64,000 nucleotides of DNA, from NCBI GenBank assembly GCA_014860225.1, contig JACZKE010000052.1:248001-312000 (forward strand), written 5' to 3'. Shown here piece by piece: positions 7,800 to 16,878 of the stretch; positions within the stretch are counted from its first letter, which is position 1; each line of letters starts with the position of its first letter. The notes under the pieces were generated by a model that had not been told where the DNA came from, ran no database searches, and saw nothing but the letters and a program-made list of their open reading frames with translations. The translations under genes and the position numbers were made by a program. This DNA comes from Desulfuromonadales bacterium (GTDB lineage: Bacteria; Desulfobacterota; Desulfuromonadia; Desulfuromonadales; BM103).

Positions 7800-8168
7800 A
7801 TGGTTTTTGACATAAGTATTGCTATCACCTGGATCTTGTTCATCGCTCTTTTTCCCATGGCCTTTATCTGGCTGCGTCGGGCATGGCGAATCTTCGTCAA
7901 ACGTGATTACTCCGAAGTCGCCCTGAAGCGAGGCGAGGGCCCAGCCAACCCTGGGAAATGGGCTCCTGCCACCGGTATCATTAACCTGGCAGCGGGAACT
8001 ACCGCGCTTGTGACCATTGTCGGTGTTCTGCTCGCATTGTTTCCATACAAGACCTGGAGCGCCATAGCCGGCATGACGCTCTGGATGAAAATTTTTGCTG
8101 ATTTTATTGTGAGCCGTCAGGCTCATTCATTTGAACTTGGCAGAAAGAAAGATAAAGAGAAGGAGTGA
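7800..8168 (+). CDS. Small membrane protein of unknown function
   Basis: 122 residues with hydrophobic segments at about 5-25, 62-84 and 90-108, separated by a charged loop (RRAWRIFVKRDYSEVALKRG) and ending in a lysine/glutamate-rich tail. I do not recognise the family. The ATG at 7800 has GGGAG seven bases upstream. The stop at 8168 is two bases before the glyoxalase ATG, so the two genes are translationally coupled and share a terminator. Confidence 0.7.
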   Translation: MVFDISIAITWILFIALFPMAFIWLRRAWRIFVKRDYSEVALKRGEGPANPGKWAPATGIINLAAGTTALVTIVGVLLALFPYKTWSAIAGMTLWMKIFADFIVSRQAHSFELGRKKDKEKE

Positions 8169-8170
8169 CC

Positions 8171-8551
8171 ATGTCTTACCAGATGATCCATTCCTGCATC
8201 CGGGTTTTAAACCTCGAGAAGTCAGAACAATTCTATCAGGATGCTCTTGGCTTCAAAGTCGTCCGTCGCAAGGATTTTCCCGAACAGAAGTTCGCCCTCA
8301 GCTATTTACGTTCTAGCGGCAGCGATTTTGAGCTTGAGCTGACCTGGAATCAGGATCAAGCTGAACCGTATGAACTCGGCAATGGCTATTCACACCTGGC
8401 CGTTGGTGTCGCAGATCTCGAAGCTTCGCATAAAAGGCATGCAGAGATGGGTCTCGCGCCGAAGCCGCTTAAAGGCTTGCCGGGCCAGGGTGCCCGCTTC
8501 TATTTTCTTGCCGATCCGGATGGCTATCTGATCGAGGTTGTGAAAGTCTGA
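8171..8551 (+). CDS. gloA: Lactoylglutathione lyase-like VOC protein
   Basis: 126 residues of the vicinal oxygen chelate superfamily, close in size and motifs to glyoxalase I, which isomerises the methylglyoxal-glutathione hemithioacetal to lactoylglutathione. The four metal ligands are visible: His7, Glu56 (FELELTWN), His75 (SHLAVGV) and Glu122 (YLIEVV). The ATG at 8171 is preferred over an in-frame GTG at 8165 because AGGAG at 8161-8165 is correctly spaced from it. It overlaps closely with the upstream membrane gene and is followed by a perfect terminator palindrome. Many anaerobes lack glutathione, so the thiol cofactor may differ. Confidence 0.87.
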   Translation: MSYQMIHSCIRVLNLEKSEQFYQDALGFKVVRRKDFPEQKFALSYLRSSGSDFELELTWNQDQAEPYELGNGYSHLAVGVADLEASHKRHAEMGLAPKPLKGLPGQGARFYFLADPDGYLIEVVKV

Positions 8552-8597
8552 AGATTCTGAGTGAACATACAAAAACTCACGAGATGGTGATGCCATC

Positions 8598-8637
8598 AAA
8601 AAAGCAGGTCCTGTCAATTGACAGGACCTGCTTTTTT
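8598..8637. terminator. Bidirectional terminator (gloA and tRNA-Thr)
   Basis: A perfect 40-nt palindrome, AAAAAAGCAGGTCCTGTCAA and its complement, giving a T6 tract on either strand. It ends gloA transcription on plus and tRNA-Thr transcription on minus. Confidence 0.92.
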
Positions 8638-8638
8638 C

Positions 8639-8714
8639 TGGAGCCGTTGATCCGAATCGAACGGACGACCTGCTCATTACGAGTGAGCTGCTCTACCGAC
8701 TGAGCTACAACGGC
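8639..8714 (-). tRNA. tRNA-Thr (anticodon CGU)
   Basis: 76 nt folding into a full cloverleaf on the minus strand: acceptor GCCGTTG/CAACGGC, D arm GCTC/GAGC, anticodon arm GCTCA/TGAGC with loop CTCGTAA, variable AGGTC, T arm GTCCG/CGGAT with TTCGATT. The anticodon is CGT, reading ACG threonine codons. Discriminator T and a genome-encoded CCA complete the 3' end. A terminator palindrome follows immediately. Confidence 0.96.
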
Positions 8715-8782
8715 AAATTTTGATAAGATTCAGTTGTTTAGCATAAACGTCCTTGTCTTTCAATCAATTTCACACTCAAACC

Positions 8783-8945
8783 AGTAACCTGTAACCCATA
8801 AACTTTCGCATCTTGCTGGTTCTTTGCCGCGTCAGCTGCCTTGCACCTTCATCTGAGTAGCTACGGCTGGGCAGATGAAGTCACGCCTTGCTGACACGCC
8901 AAATTCCTGCGCAAGCTTGCGAAATCCTATAGGTTACAGGGTACT
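8783..8945. repeat. 163-bp palindromic repeat element, copy 2
   Basis: Same length and structure as the copy at 2449-2611, with ends AGTAACCTG and CAGGGTACT. The inner stem shows TTCATCTG/CAGATGAA where copy 1 has TTCAGCTG/CAGCTGAA, a compensatory pair. It lies between tRNA-Thr and the metC-like gene and overlaps the last codons and stop of that gene. Confidence 0.85.
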
Positions 8946-10084
8946 AGTCCCGTCTCTAAATCTTCCCAGAGATCCTCAACATCTTCAAGCCCGACCGAGA
9001 TACGCAGCAGGTTTTTTGTAATCCCCTGACGTAGTTTGTCTGGCGCCGGAATTGCAGCGTGCGACATCGACCAGCAATGCGTGAGGATGGTTTCCACACC
9101 ACCGAGACTGGGGGCAATGATCGGTAGTTTGATGCTTTCGAGGAGTTTCTTGACCTGTGGCTCTTCTTTGAGTTCAAAAGAGAGCACCGCTCCGGCACCG
9201 CTGGCCTGAGAGAAATGCAGCTCTCGGCCTGAAAAATCGACAAGACCCGGGAACCAGACGCGAGCAACAGCAGGATGCTCTGTGAGCCTCTCAGCAAGAG
9301 CCTGTGCGCTGGCCTGGCCCGCCTGCAGGCGTACCTTGAGGGTCTTGATTCCCCGTGAGAGAAGGAACGATTCGAAGGGCGAAAGCACGGCTCCAAAAGC
9401 ATTCTGAAAATATTTCAAACGCTTTGCGAGCTGCGCATCTGCAGTAGTGACCAGGCCGGCAAGGATGTCGCTGTGGCCGCCAAGAAACTTGGTGGCACTG
9501 TGGATGGTCACATCAATGCCAAGGTCAAGGGGTCGCTGCAGCAGCGGCGTCATAAAGGTGTTGTCGAGCATGGTGATCAGGCCGTTGTCCCTGGCGATTG
9601 CCACCATGGCCCGCAGATCGGTGATTTTAAACAGCGGGTTGGACGGGGTCTCAAGAAAAAGCGCCCGGGTTTGCGGAGTAATGGCCGCTGTTACGGCCTC
9701 AGTATCGGAGGTGTCAACCAGGCTGATGGATATTCCCTGCTGTGGCAGAACACCGGTGATGAAACGCCAGGAGCCGCCATACAGGTCGGAGGAAGCGATC
9801 AGGTGATCGCCACTTTTCAGCAGAGAAAGCGTGCTGCCGATAGCGGCCATTCCTGAAGCGTAAGCGAAGCCACGGACACCGCCTTCAAGCAGGGCAATGG
9901 CTTCTTCGACCTGCTCGCGACTGGGGTTGCCGCTGCGGACATAATCATAAACACCGGAGGTGCCGCCCTCGTGATGGTAAGTCGATGCCTGGTAAATCGG
10001 CACGGTTGCGGCGCCGGTTGCCGGGTCGCGGTCTTTGCCCTGGTGAACGAGCAGGGTCGCCGGTCGATACTTTGAATGTGTCAT
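8927..10084 (-). CDS. metC: Trans-sulfuration enzyme, cystathionine beta-lyase-like
   Basis: About 385 residues of the Cys/Met-metabolism PLP family. Conserved blocks: YDYVRSGNP, ASGMAAI, SDLYGGS, ETPSNP, DNTF, and the PLP-lysine block SATKFLGGHSD. It resembles Gram-positive MetC, which splits cystathionine to homocysteine, pyruvate and ammonia; gamma-lyase activity cannot be excluded from sequence. The ATG at 10084 is chosen over a TTG at 10099 because TTGGAG stands nine bases before it. It lies 200 bp downstream of the metI-like gene on the same strand, so both may be under the SAM riboswitch. Its final residues VPCNL and the stop are encoded by a palindromic repeat. Confidence 0.85.
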   Translation of the reverse strand: MTHSKYRPATLLVHQGKDRDPATGAATVPIYQASTYHHEGGTSGVYDYVRSGNPSREQVEEAIALLEGGVRGFAYASGMAAIGSTLSLLKSGDHLIASSDLYGGSWRFITGVLPQQGISISLVDTSDTEAVTAAITPQTRALFLETPSNPLFKITDLRAMVAIARDNGLITMLDNTFMTPLLQRPLDLGIDVTIHSATKFLGGHSDILAGLVTTADAQLAKRLKYFQNAFGAVLSPFESFLLSRGIKTLKVRLQAGQASAQALAERLTEHPAVARVWFPGLVDFSGRELHFSQASGAGAVLSFELKEEPQVKKLLESIKLPIIAPSLGGVETILTHCWSMSHAAIPAPDKLRQGITKNLLRISVGLEDVEDLWEDLETGLVPCNL

Positions 10085-10144
10085 GTTGCAATGCTCCAAG
10101 GGGACTGAACGGTTAATTTAACGGTTCTATAACCCAAAAGAAGG

Positions 10145-10240
10145 TTTAACGCGTAGACGCAGAAGCCGCAGAGTAAAAAAATATTATGAAGGCAACATGA
10201 CTGACACCTTGGGCACTTTTCTCAGTGTCTCCGCGTTAAT
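10145..10240. repeat. GCAGA/GCAAAG-type inverted repeat between met genes
   Basis: TTTAACGCGTAGACGCAGAAG at the left faces CTCAGTGTCTCCGCGTTAA at the right, so TTAACGCG/CGCGTTAA arms enclose AT-rich sequence. It belongs to the same loose class as the GCAAAG elements elsewhere in the window. Confidence 0.5.
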
Positions 10241-10288
10241 TATTGTTGTTTCTGTTTCGAAAGCCTTTATTAAAAAACATCCTCAAAC

Positions 10289-11440
10289 TCACTCCAGGGC
10301 CTGTTCAAGATCAGCGATGATGTCTTCCACCGATTCGGTGCCGACTGAAAGGCGCAACAGGCTCTCACAGATGCCAAGGCGCTTGCGCTCGGCTTCCGGA
10401 ATGTCGCCGTGGGTCTGCACGGCCGGCAAGGTCATCAATGACTCAACTCCACCAAGACTTTCGGCAAAAGAGATCAAGCGTAGACGCTTGAGAACGGTCC
10501 TGGCCACTTCGTCACTTTTCACCCGGAAAGAAAGCATACCGCCAAAACCGCTGGCTTGTCTGCATGATAGCTCGTGGCCGGGATGTTTTTCCAGCCCGGG
10601 GTAATAGATATCGGTAACTTTGGGGTGCTGCTCCAGCCAGCGTGCCACCAACATGGCGTTCTTGCCGTGTCGTTCGATGCGCAAGGTCAAGGTCTTGAGG
10701 CTGCGCAGCAGCAACCAGCAGTCGAGGGGGGGCAGAATGGCTCCGGTTGAGTTCTGTAGAAAATAAAGCCGTTCGCCAAGGTCTACTTCGCGGGCAACCA
10801 GGATGCCGGCACAGAGATCGTTGTGACCGCCGAGATACTTGGTGGCGCTGTAGATGACGACATCAGCTCCGAAATCAAAGGGACGTTGCAAAATCGGGCT
10901 CAAAAAGGTGTTGTCGACAGCAAAGATCAAATTGCGCTTGCGGCAGAGTTGGCCAAGTGCGGCAAGGTCGGCGATTCCGAGCAGCGGGTTGCCCGGAGTC
11001 TCAACCAGCAGGGCTTTGGTCTGGTCGGTAATTGCCTTTGCAACTGCGACAGTATCTGTCGTGTCGACATAGGTGACAGAGAGACCGAAGTTGGCAAAGA
11101 TCTGGTCGAGAACCCGATAGGTGCCGCCATAAAGATCCTCGCTGACAACCAGGTGGTCACCCTGGGAAAAATGCAGAAAGAAGGTGGTCAGAGCCGCCAT
11201 TCCGGAAGAAAAGGCAAGAGCGCGGTTGCCCCCCTCAAGTTTTGCCAAACCCTCTTCCAGGACCTGCCTGGTGGGGTTCCCTGATCGGGTGTAATCGTAG
11301 CCGGTCGATTCGCCGACGCCGGGATGTCGGTAGGTCGCGCTCAGATGAATCGGGACGCTGATTGCTCCGGTCCGCTCGTCAAGGCCGACACCCAGTTGCA
11401 CTAAGTTGGTTTCTTGTGAATATACTGGTTTTGGTTCCAT
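10289..11440 (-). CDS. metI: Cystathionine gamma-synthase/O-acetylhomoserine thiolyase-like
   Basis: 383 residues of the Cys/Met-metabolism PLP family, most like Bacillus MetI, which condenses an activated homoserine with cysteine or sulfide. Visible blocks: LSATYRHPGVGESTGYDY, SSGMAALTT, EDLYGGTYR, ETPGNP, DNTF, and the PLP lysine in SATKYLGGHND. The ATG at 11440 has AGGAGG six bases upstream; the frame stays open through the riboswitch to 11677, but that part is leader. The gene sits directly behind a SAM-I riboswitch with terminator, so it is shut off when SAM is plentiful, placing it in methionine synthesis. Choice of acyl donor (acetyl or succinyl) is not readable. Confidence 0.88.
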   Translation of the reverse strand: MEPKPVYSQETNLVQLGVGLDERTGAISVPIHLSATYRHPGVGESTGYDYTRSGNPTRQVLEEGLAKLEGGNRALAFSSGMAALTTFFLHFSQGDHLVVSEDLYGGTYRVLDQIFANFGLSVTYVDTTDTVAVAKAITDQTKALLVETPGNPLLGIADLAALGQLCRKRNLIFAVDNTFLSPILQRPFDFGADVVIYSATKYLGGHNDLCAGILVAREVDLGERLYFLQNSTGAILPPLDCWLLLRSLKTLTLRIERHGKNAMLVARWLEQHPKVTDIYYPGLEKHPGHELSCRQASGFGGMLSFRVKSDEVARTVLKRLRLISFAESLGGVESLMTLPAVQTHGDIPEAERKRLGICESLLRLSVGTESVEDIIADLEQALE

Positions 11441-11465
11441 CTTTCCTCCTCGGCTGGTGAGAAAG

Positions 11466-11502
11466 GAACAAAAAGCCCCTTCTCGGCTTCTTGAGAAGGG
11501 GC
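11466..11502 (-). terminator. Riboswitch-controlled terminator
   Basis: GCCCCTTCTC pairs with GAGAAGGGGC around an 8-nt loop, followed by TTTTTGTT on the minus strand, 25 nt before the metI start. This is the expression platform of the SAM-I aptamer. Confidence 0.9.
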
Positions 11503-11537
11503 CTGGAGAGACAATGATAGCCGTCCTCTGAGCTCCG

Positions 11538-11664
11538 TCCCCATCTTCCCCCGGAAATCCGGGGCAGGAATTAGCACCTGACACCCACCTTCGCTTTAAG
11601 CTATGGCAGATCGGTTGCTGTGGCTTCGCAGGGCCTGTCCCTCCACCACTCTTGATAAAGACGC
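11538..11664 (-). promoter_or_regulatory. SAM-I (S-box) riboswitch aptamer
   Basis: On the minus strand the leader contains the S-box core in order: TATCAAGAGTGGTGGAGGGA, GGCCCTGCGAAGCC, CAGCAACC, AGGTGCTAATTCCTGCC, and GGAAGATGGGGA closing P1. These are the conserved SAM-contacting and kink-turn segments of SAM-I. It precedes an intrinsic terminator and the metI-like gene, so SAM binding should cause premature termination. Confidence 0.95.
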
Positions 11665-11772
11665 TGCTGTTAAGCAACTATGTGACTACAGAGATAAAGA
11701 ATCACAAAACGAAAGTCAACCAAAAAAAGGATGATTAAAGTCCGTAAATCCCGGTGGTCTTGTAGGGATACC

Positions 11773-12729
11773 TTAAACCAACCCTTCGTAAAGAACGCTT
11801 GAAAGATAGCGTTCTCCTGAATCCGGCAGGATTACGACGATTGTTTTTCCCTTGAACTCCGGTTGTGCAGCCAGCCTTACCGCAACGGCTGCGGCGGCAC
11901 CACAGGAGATGCCGACGAGGAGCCCTTCCTCGCGGGCCAGGCGGCGGGCGAATTCAATGGACTCGTCATTGCTGACCTGTTCAACGCGGTCAACCATGTC
12001 CAGGTCGAGCGTGTCAGGAATAAAGCCGGCACCGATGCCCTGAATCTTGTGTGGGCCGGGTTGCAGGGCTTCGCCGGCAAGTCTTTGGGTAATCACCGGA
12101 CTGTCCTCCGGTTCCACTGCCACTGCCATGATCTGCTTATTGCGGACTTGTTTGAAATAACGGGCAATGCCGGTGATCGTGCCGCCGGTGCCGACCCCGG
12201 AGACGAGGACGTCGACCTGGCCATCGGTATCATCCCAGATTTCCGGTCCAGTTGTCTTCATGTGAATGGCAGGATTAGCCGGGTTCTTAAACTGATGCGG
12301 CAGAAAATAACGGTCCGGATCACCTGCAGCAATGGCTTCCGCCTCAGCGATCGCTCCGGACATGCCCTTCGCACCAGGCGTCAAAACCAGATTGGCACCG
12401 AAAGCTTTCAGAACCTTGCGGCGCTCCAGGCTCATGGTCTCCGGCATGGTTAAAGTAATCGGGATACCGCGGGCAGCCGCAACAAAAGCGAGGGCGATCC
12501 CGGTGTTGCCGCTGGTCGGTTCGATCAGTTCCTTACCGGGGCCGAGCAGCCCTTTTTCTTCAGCATCCCAGATCATCGAGGCGCCGATGCGGCATTTAAC
12601 GGAATAGGCAGGATTGCGTCCCTCGATTTTAGCGAGGATGGTAGCGCCTCCCTCTGCAACGACGCGATTCAGGCGCACCAGAGGGGTGCGTCCGATTGAG
12701 AACGAGTTGTCTTTGTATATCTGACTCAT
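11773..12729 (-). CDS. cysK: Cysteine synthase A (O-acetylserine sulfhydrylase)
   Basis: 318 residues of the fold-type II PLP enzymes. It makes cysteine from O-acetylserine and sulfide in the cytoplasm. The PLP lysine is in YSVKCRIG (about residue 44), the substrate loop is PTSGNTG, the phosphate-binding loop is GVGTGGT, and the C-terminal PDSGERY supplies the serine near the pyridine nitrogen. SD AAAGGAG precedes the ATG. It is the last gene of the minus-strand cys operon, 37 bp after the sulfite reductase, so sulfide is made and used by one transcript. The SAM riboswitch unit begins about 110 bp downstream. Confidence 0.95.
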   Translation of the reverse strand: MSQIYKDNSFSIGRTPLVRLNRVVAEGGATILAKIEGRNPAYSVKCRIGASMIWDAEEKGLLGPGKELIEPTSGNTGIALAFVAAARGIPITLTMPETMSLERRKVLKAFGANLVLTPGAKGMSGAIAEAEAIAAGDPDRYFLPHQFKNPANPAIHMKTTGPEIWDDTDGQVDVLVSGVGTGGTITGIARYFKQVRNKQIMAVAVEPEDSPVITQRLAGEALQPGPHKIQGIGAGFIPDTLDLDMVDRVEQVSNDESIEFARRLAREEGLLVGISCGAAAAVAVRLAAQPEFKGKTIVVILPDSGERYLSSVLYEGLV

Positions 12730-12766
12730 GGCAAGCTCCTTTTGAATTGGATGAGTGTTAACATTT

Positions 12767-14059
12767 TCAGTTTAATCCATCTGTAAATTTATGCACCTCT
12801 GCCAAAGTGAGATTCTCCAGGATGATCTGTCCCAGACTCGATGCATCGTTCCTTTGTACTATGTCGAAGCGTGGGCTGCGGGTACCGTCCTCTTTGCTGA
12901 CCAGTCGTCTGCTGATGATGCCGTGATCGGCCAGTTGCGGCTGGGAACAACTATTTGAACAACCGGAAACAGCCCATTTTCGGTTTCTGCCGTTCTCGCC
13001 CATGCCGGCAATCAGATCTCGGGCGATATCTCGAGTCGCTACCAGACCCATGCGGCATTCATGGTTGCCGGGACAGATGCGAAAACAAACCTTTGCTTGA
13101 GCGTTGTTGAAGAACCCTTGTGCTTCAAGTTGTTTGCGGATCTCGCTGCAATTCTGACCTGCCAAGAGCGGCAGAGCTATATTCTGGTCGGCAGTGACTG
13201 CCAGAAAACCCGTTGCCGCATCTCTGGCGATAAGCGCGAGACGCAACAGTGCTGCAGCTTGCAGCTCTCCGGCAAATATCGGGACATTGATAATCTCGCC
13301 GCCCGACGCAACGGTCGGACCATCCAGAGTGCTCTGCACTTGTGGCTGTGGGCGATGTTGCCGATCCATATACAACAACTTGCGAAACTCGGTTTCGCCT
13401 ACCTGGTTGACCAGATATTTCAGTCGCTTGGGTGGCGGGGTGTTGTCCCGGTAAACCTGAACGATTGCCTCAATCAGCGGAATCAACCCGCTTTCAGGGG
13501 TACCCTGCTCCAGGAGGAATGCGGCCTGAGGTTCGCGGCCAAGACCGCCGGCACACCAGATATCAAAGCAGGGCTGGTCATCCTGGGAGCCGACAAGCAC
13601 CAGGCCAACATCCTGGATCAGATGCCGGGATTGATCGTAGCCGGAATCGACTCCAATCTTGAATTTCTTCGGCAGCCCCTCAAAGTACGGGTTGCCCATG
13701 AAATGCCGGTTAAGCTTGCGAGCGACGTTCTGCATCAGGGGAAAGTCATGAGTGAACGTCGTGCTGCAAGAAATGCCACGGACAGCACCACCGCAGGCAC
13801 CACGACTGCTCAGACCGACTGCTGCGAGTTGTCGGAAGATTTCTGCAAGCATGTCATGCTTGAGCCAGTGAAATTCGATGCTGCCACGGCAGGTCAGATG
13901 CAGGATGCCGTTGGAGTAACGCTCCGAAAGGTCGCAGATGGCTTCGGCCTGGGTCGAGGAAAGGACTCCGGCCGGGACTTTGACGCGCAGCATCAAATGC
14001 CCTTCCTTATCCTGTTGGTAGAGGCCGTCCAGGCGTAGTTTCTGGTAATCGATAGTCAT
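12767..14059 (-). CDS. Assimilatory sulfite reductase (siroheme/4Fe-4S)
   Basis: 430 residues of the ferredoxin-type nitrite/sulfite reductase family. N-terminal ferredoxin-like half (about 15-80) and repeated siroheme domains. The cluster/siroheme cysteines appear as CPGNHEC (C-x5-C) and GCSNSCSQP (C-x3-C). Its place between cysN and cysK argues for sulfite to sulfide reduction rather than nitrite reduction. The ATG at 14059 is preferred because AAGGG is six bases upstream; two earlier in-frame starts lack a spaced SD. It is shorter than E. coli CysI (570) and similar in length to compact sulfite reductases of anaerobes. No CysJ flavoprotein is nearby, so ferredoxin or a similar donor is inferred. 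Confidence 0.85.
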   Translation of the reverse strand: MTIDYQKLRLDGLYQQDKEGHLMLRVKVPAGVLSSTQAEAICDLSERYSNGILHLTCRGSIEFHWLKHDMLAEIFRQLAAVGLSSRGACGGAVRGISCSTTFTHDFPLMQNVARKLNRHFMGNPYFEGLPKKFKIGVDSGYDQSRHLIQDVGLVLVGSQDDQPCFDIWCAGGLGREPQAAFLLEQGTPESGLIPLIEAIVQVYRDNTPPPKRLKYLVNQVGETEFRKLLYMDRQHRPQPQVQSTLDGPTVASGGEIINVPIFAGELQAAALLRLALIARDAATGFLAVTADQNIALPLLAGQNCSEIRKQLEAQGFFNNAQAKVCFRICPGNHECRMGLVATRDIARDLIAGMGENGRNRKWAVSGCSNSCSQPQLADHGIISRRLVSKEDGTRSPRFDIVQRNDASSLGQIILENLTLAEVHKFTDGLN

Positions 14060-14103
14060 TAACATCCCTTGGGTTTTTAACTTTAATGTTCGTGTCAGCA
14101 TAG

Positions 14104-14138
14104 CTAGTTTTCGTCCGGAGTTTCCGGATGGAAACTAG
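14104..14138. repeat. 35-bp TCCGGA palindromic repeat
   Basis: CTAGTTTTCGTCCGGA and TCCGGATGGAAACTAG form an almost perfect palindrome with a 3-nt centre, between cysN and the sulfite reductase gene. Both halves recur at 42852-43032, split by about 150 bp. Confidence 0.8.
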
Positions 14139-14165
14139 TCATCCTAACAAAAAACCAGCTCTCTG

Positions 14166-15914
14166 CTAATGGAAATAATGACGAACAATCTGCTCGGCCT
14201 GCTCCTCTGTCTGGGACAGTACGCTGGATGCACTTTCGAATTGATCCGATTTAATAGGCACAGACGTAATATCCTGATCTGCCGGAACTTGCAGGCAAGT
14301 GTTAACCAGAACGATCAGGCCGGCATCAGCACAAATTTGTGCTGTTGCCAGTAGGCGGCGTTGTTCCTCACTGTGGTTCTCCGCTCGAGAACCAAGGTCG
14401 CTGTTCAGGCTCTGACGTAATTCATCACTGTCGAGCAGATAGGTATGTCTGCCGAGCGCATGGAGCTTCTGTTCGATCAGAGTGACCAGATTTGTTGCCG
14501 TTTCTCCAGGTGGAGGGCTGAACCAGAAAATGCGTGATTCCTGGCCCTTGAGTGCCGCTCTTGCCTGCCGATCGACAATACATTCACGGTTATGTGCAAC
14601 AACAGTTGTCAGGAGTGGTTCTCTAATCATACCGGCACCAACGGTGGCATTGGTCATCCGGTCAATCAGAATAAAACTGCCGCTCGCCCGGTTGTCGTGA
14701 TAACTGTCAAAGGAGATTGCACGACTGATGTTGAGTGAACAGAAACCGACTTCGTTGAGATCAAGCTTGTCACCTGTCTCCTGCTGCAGAGTGTTGACGT
14801 TGATCTTGTAACTCAACTCTTCAATTCTGGCCGGAGCAGTCGAGGCTCCGGCCTTGAGAAGATAGCTACGGCCAGGCTGCATGGGTTCTTCATGCAGCCA
14901 TACAAGTTTTGCCGAGAAGCGCTCGTTGTGAGCGGGGCACTTGCCTGCTGTCGACAGCAGATCGCCGCGGCTGATGTCGATTTCATCTTCGAGCGTCAAA
15001 GTAACCGCTTGACCGGCGATCGCTTCGTCAAGATCGCCATCCATGCTGACAATGCGCGCCACCCGGCTGGTCTGCCCTGACGAGGTGACCAGAACATCAT
15101 CGCCGGGACGAATACTTCCCGAGGCAATGGTGCCGCAGAAACCGCGAAAGTCCAGGTTGGGCCGGTTTACCCATTGGACGCGCATGCGAAACGGCTTGCC
15201 GGCGGCAGTGTCAGCGACCTCCACGGTTTCTAGGTGCTCCATAAGCGATGGCCCACTGTACCATGGCGTCTTGATGCTTGGCTCAATGATGTTGTCGCCG
15301 TTGAGGGCAGAGATGGGAATGGCGGTAATTTCGCCAAAACCGAGTTGCGCCGCAAACAGTTCGTACTCCTTGCGGATCGCTTCAAAGCGCGAAGCACTAT
15401 AGTCAACCAGGTCCATCTTGTTGATGGCCAGCAGAACATGACGAATGCCAACCAGCGAAACCAGATAGCTGTGACGGCGGGTCTGGGTCAGGATTCCTTT
15501 GCGTGCATCAATAAGGATGATCGCCACCTGGGCGTTGGACGCCCCGGTGACCATGTTGCGGGTGTACTGCTCATGACCGGGGGTATCGGCAACGATAAAT
15601 TTGCGTTTGTCGGTTGAGAAGAAACGATAGGCCACATCGATAGTAATACCTTGCTCGCGCTCGGCCTGGAGGCCATCGAGCAGCAGGGCGTAATCGATTT
15701 CTTCCCCCTGGGTGCCGACGCGCTTGCTGTCGGTCTTAAGGGCTGCCAACTGGTCTTCGAAGATCATCTTGGAGTCCCAGAGCAGGCGGCCGATGAGGGT
15801 GCTCTTGCCATCATCAACGCTGCCGCATGTAATAAAGCGCAGCAGCGACTTTTCTTCCTGTGACTTGAGATAAGCGTGGATATCTTCGGCGATCAGCGTT
15901 GATTGGTGAGCCAT
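14166..15914 (-). CDS. cysN: Sulfate adenylyltransferase GTPase subunit with degenerate APS-kinase tail
   Basis: 582 residues. The N-terminal 460 are CysN, the EF-Tu-like GTPase that drives ATP sulfurylase (CysD): G1 GSVDDGKST, G2 GITIDVAYR, G3 DTPGHEQY, G4 NKMD, G5 ISAL, then two beta-barrel domains. Residues 465-582 resemble APS kinase CysC (ALGRHTYLLDSDELRQSLN, DAGLIVLVNT), but the Walker A GLSGSGKS is replaced by SPPPGETATN and the domain stops about 70 residues short of a full CysC. The tail therefore cannot be an active kinase. This fits the APS-type CysH in the same operon, which needs no PAPS. SD AGGAG precedes the ATG; cysD ends 11 bp upstream. Confidence 0.92.
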   Translation of the reverse strand: MAHQSTLIAEDIHAYLKSQEEKSLLRFITCGSVDDGKSTLIGRLLWDSKMIFEDQLAALKTDSKRVGTQGEEIDYALLLDGLQAEREQGITIDVAYRFFSTDKRKFIVADTPGHEQYTRNMVTGASNAQVAIILIDARKGILTQTRRHSYLVSLVGIRHVLLAINKMDLVDYSASRFEAIRKEYELFAAQLGFGEITAIPISALNGDNIIEPSIKTPWYSGPSLMEHLETVEVADTAAGKPFRMRVQWVNRPNLDFRGFCGTIASGSIRPGDDVLVTSSGQTSRVARIVSMDGDLDEAIAGQAVTLTLEDEIDISRGDLLSTAGKCPAHNERFSAKLVWLHEEPMQPGRSYLLKAGASTAPARIEELSYKINVNTLQQETGDKLDLNEVGFCSLNISRAISFDSYHDNRASGSFILIDRMTNATVGAGMIREPLLTTVVAHNRECIVDRQARAALKGQESRIFWFSPPPGETATNLVTLIEQKLHALGRHTYLLDSDELRQSLNSDLGSRAENHSEEQRRLLATAQICADAGLIVLVNTCLQVPADQDITSVPIKSDQFESASSVLSQTEEQAEQIVRHYFH

Positions 15915-15925
15915 TTTGAAATCTC

Positions 15926-16831
15926 CTAAAAATATCCATCTTGTTTTTTCTTCTCCATCGACCCGGCCTGATCGTGATCGATCATTCGTCCCTGGCGTTC
16001 GGAGGTGCGTGTCAGCAGCATTTCCTGGATGATCTCCGGAAGCGTGTCAGCGGTCGATTCGACCGCACCTGTGAGCGGGTAGCAGCCGAGGGTCCGGAAA
16101 CGCACCGATTTCATCTGGACCTGCTCCCCGGGTTGCAGCTGCAAACGATTGTCATCGACCAGGATCAGCATGCCGTCGCGTTCCACAACCGGTCGTTGCT
16201 TGGCGTAGTAGAGTGGGACAATGGGGATCTGCTCAAGGTAGATATACTGCCAGACATCCAGTTCGGTCCAGTTCGAGAGCGGGAATGCACGAATGCTCTC
16301 GCCGGGATGTACCCTGGCATTATAGATATTCCATAGCTCCGGGCGCTGGCTTTTCGGATCCCAGCGGTGATTGGCCGAGCGAAAGGAGAAGATCCGCTCC
16401 TTGGCGCGCGATTTTTCCTCGTCGCGCCGAGCTCCGCCGAAAGCGGCATCAAACTTATATTTTTCAAGCGCCTGTTTAAGTCCTTCAGTTTTCATGATGT
16501 CGGTATATAGCGCTGAGCCGTGAGTAAAGGGAGTGACGCCCTGCTGCACCCCTTCCTCGTTGGTGTGGATCAGCAGGTCGAAACCGCACTCATGAGCTGT
16601 ACGGTCACGGAATTCGATCATCTCCCGGAACTTCCAGGTGGTGTCGACGTGCATCAATGGAAAGGGTGGCTTCGCCGGATAGAAGGCTTTGCGGGCAAGA
16701 TGCAGCATGACTGCAGAATCCTTACCGATCGAATAGAGCATCACCGGGTTATCAAATTCTGCGACAACCTCACGGATGATGTGAATGCTTTCAGCTTCCA
16801 GCTGGCTTAAATGGGTCAGGGCGCGGCTCAT
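15926..16831 (-). CDS. cysD: Sulfate adenylyltransferase subunit 2
   Basis: 301 residues, the length of standard CysD. It transfers AMP from ATP to sulfate, forming APS, in complex with the GTPase CysN. The PP-loop [10 protein letters not shown] is near residue 35, followed by the PAPS-reductase-fold blocks [29 protein letters not shown] and [15 protein letters not shown]. The start ATG at 16831 has a weak AGAGAG SD. It sits between cysH (47 bp upstream) and cysN (11 bp downstream), in one operon. Confidence 0.96.
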   Translation of the reverse strand: MSRALTHLSQLEAESIHIIREVVAEFDNPVMLYSIGKDSAVMLHLARKAFYPAKPPFPLMHVDTTWKFREMIEFRDRTAHECGFDLLIHTNEEGVQQGVTPFTHGSALYTDIMKTEGLKQALEKYKFDAAFGGARRDEEKSRAKERIFSFRSANHRWDPKSQRPELWNIYNARVHPGESIRAFPLSNWTELDVWQYIYLEQIPIVPLYYAKQRPVVERDGMLILVDDNRLQLQPGEQVQMKSVRFRTLGCYPLTGAVESTADTLPEIIQEMLLTRTSERQGRMIDHDQAGSMEKKKQDGYF

Positions 16832-16878
16832 AAATAACTCTCTTTATCTGGAGATAAGGGGTCTGTGACAAAAGGTGC

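Noticed and set aside
11441-11677. Extension of metI upstream
   Set aside because: This part is the SAM riboswitch and terminator; a well-spaced SD marks 11440 as the start.
13061-14038. 325-codon frame antisense to the sulfite reductase
   Set aside because: Opposite a gene with clear siroheme motifs; no start signal.
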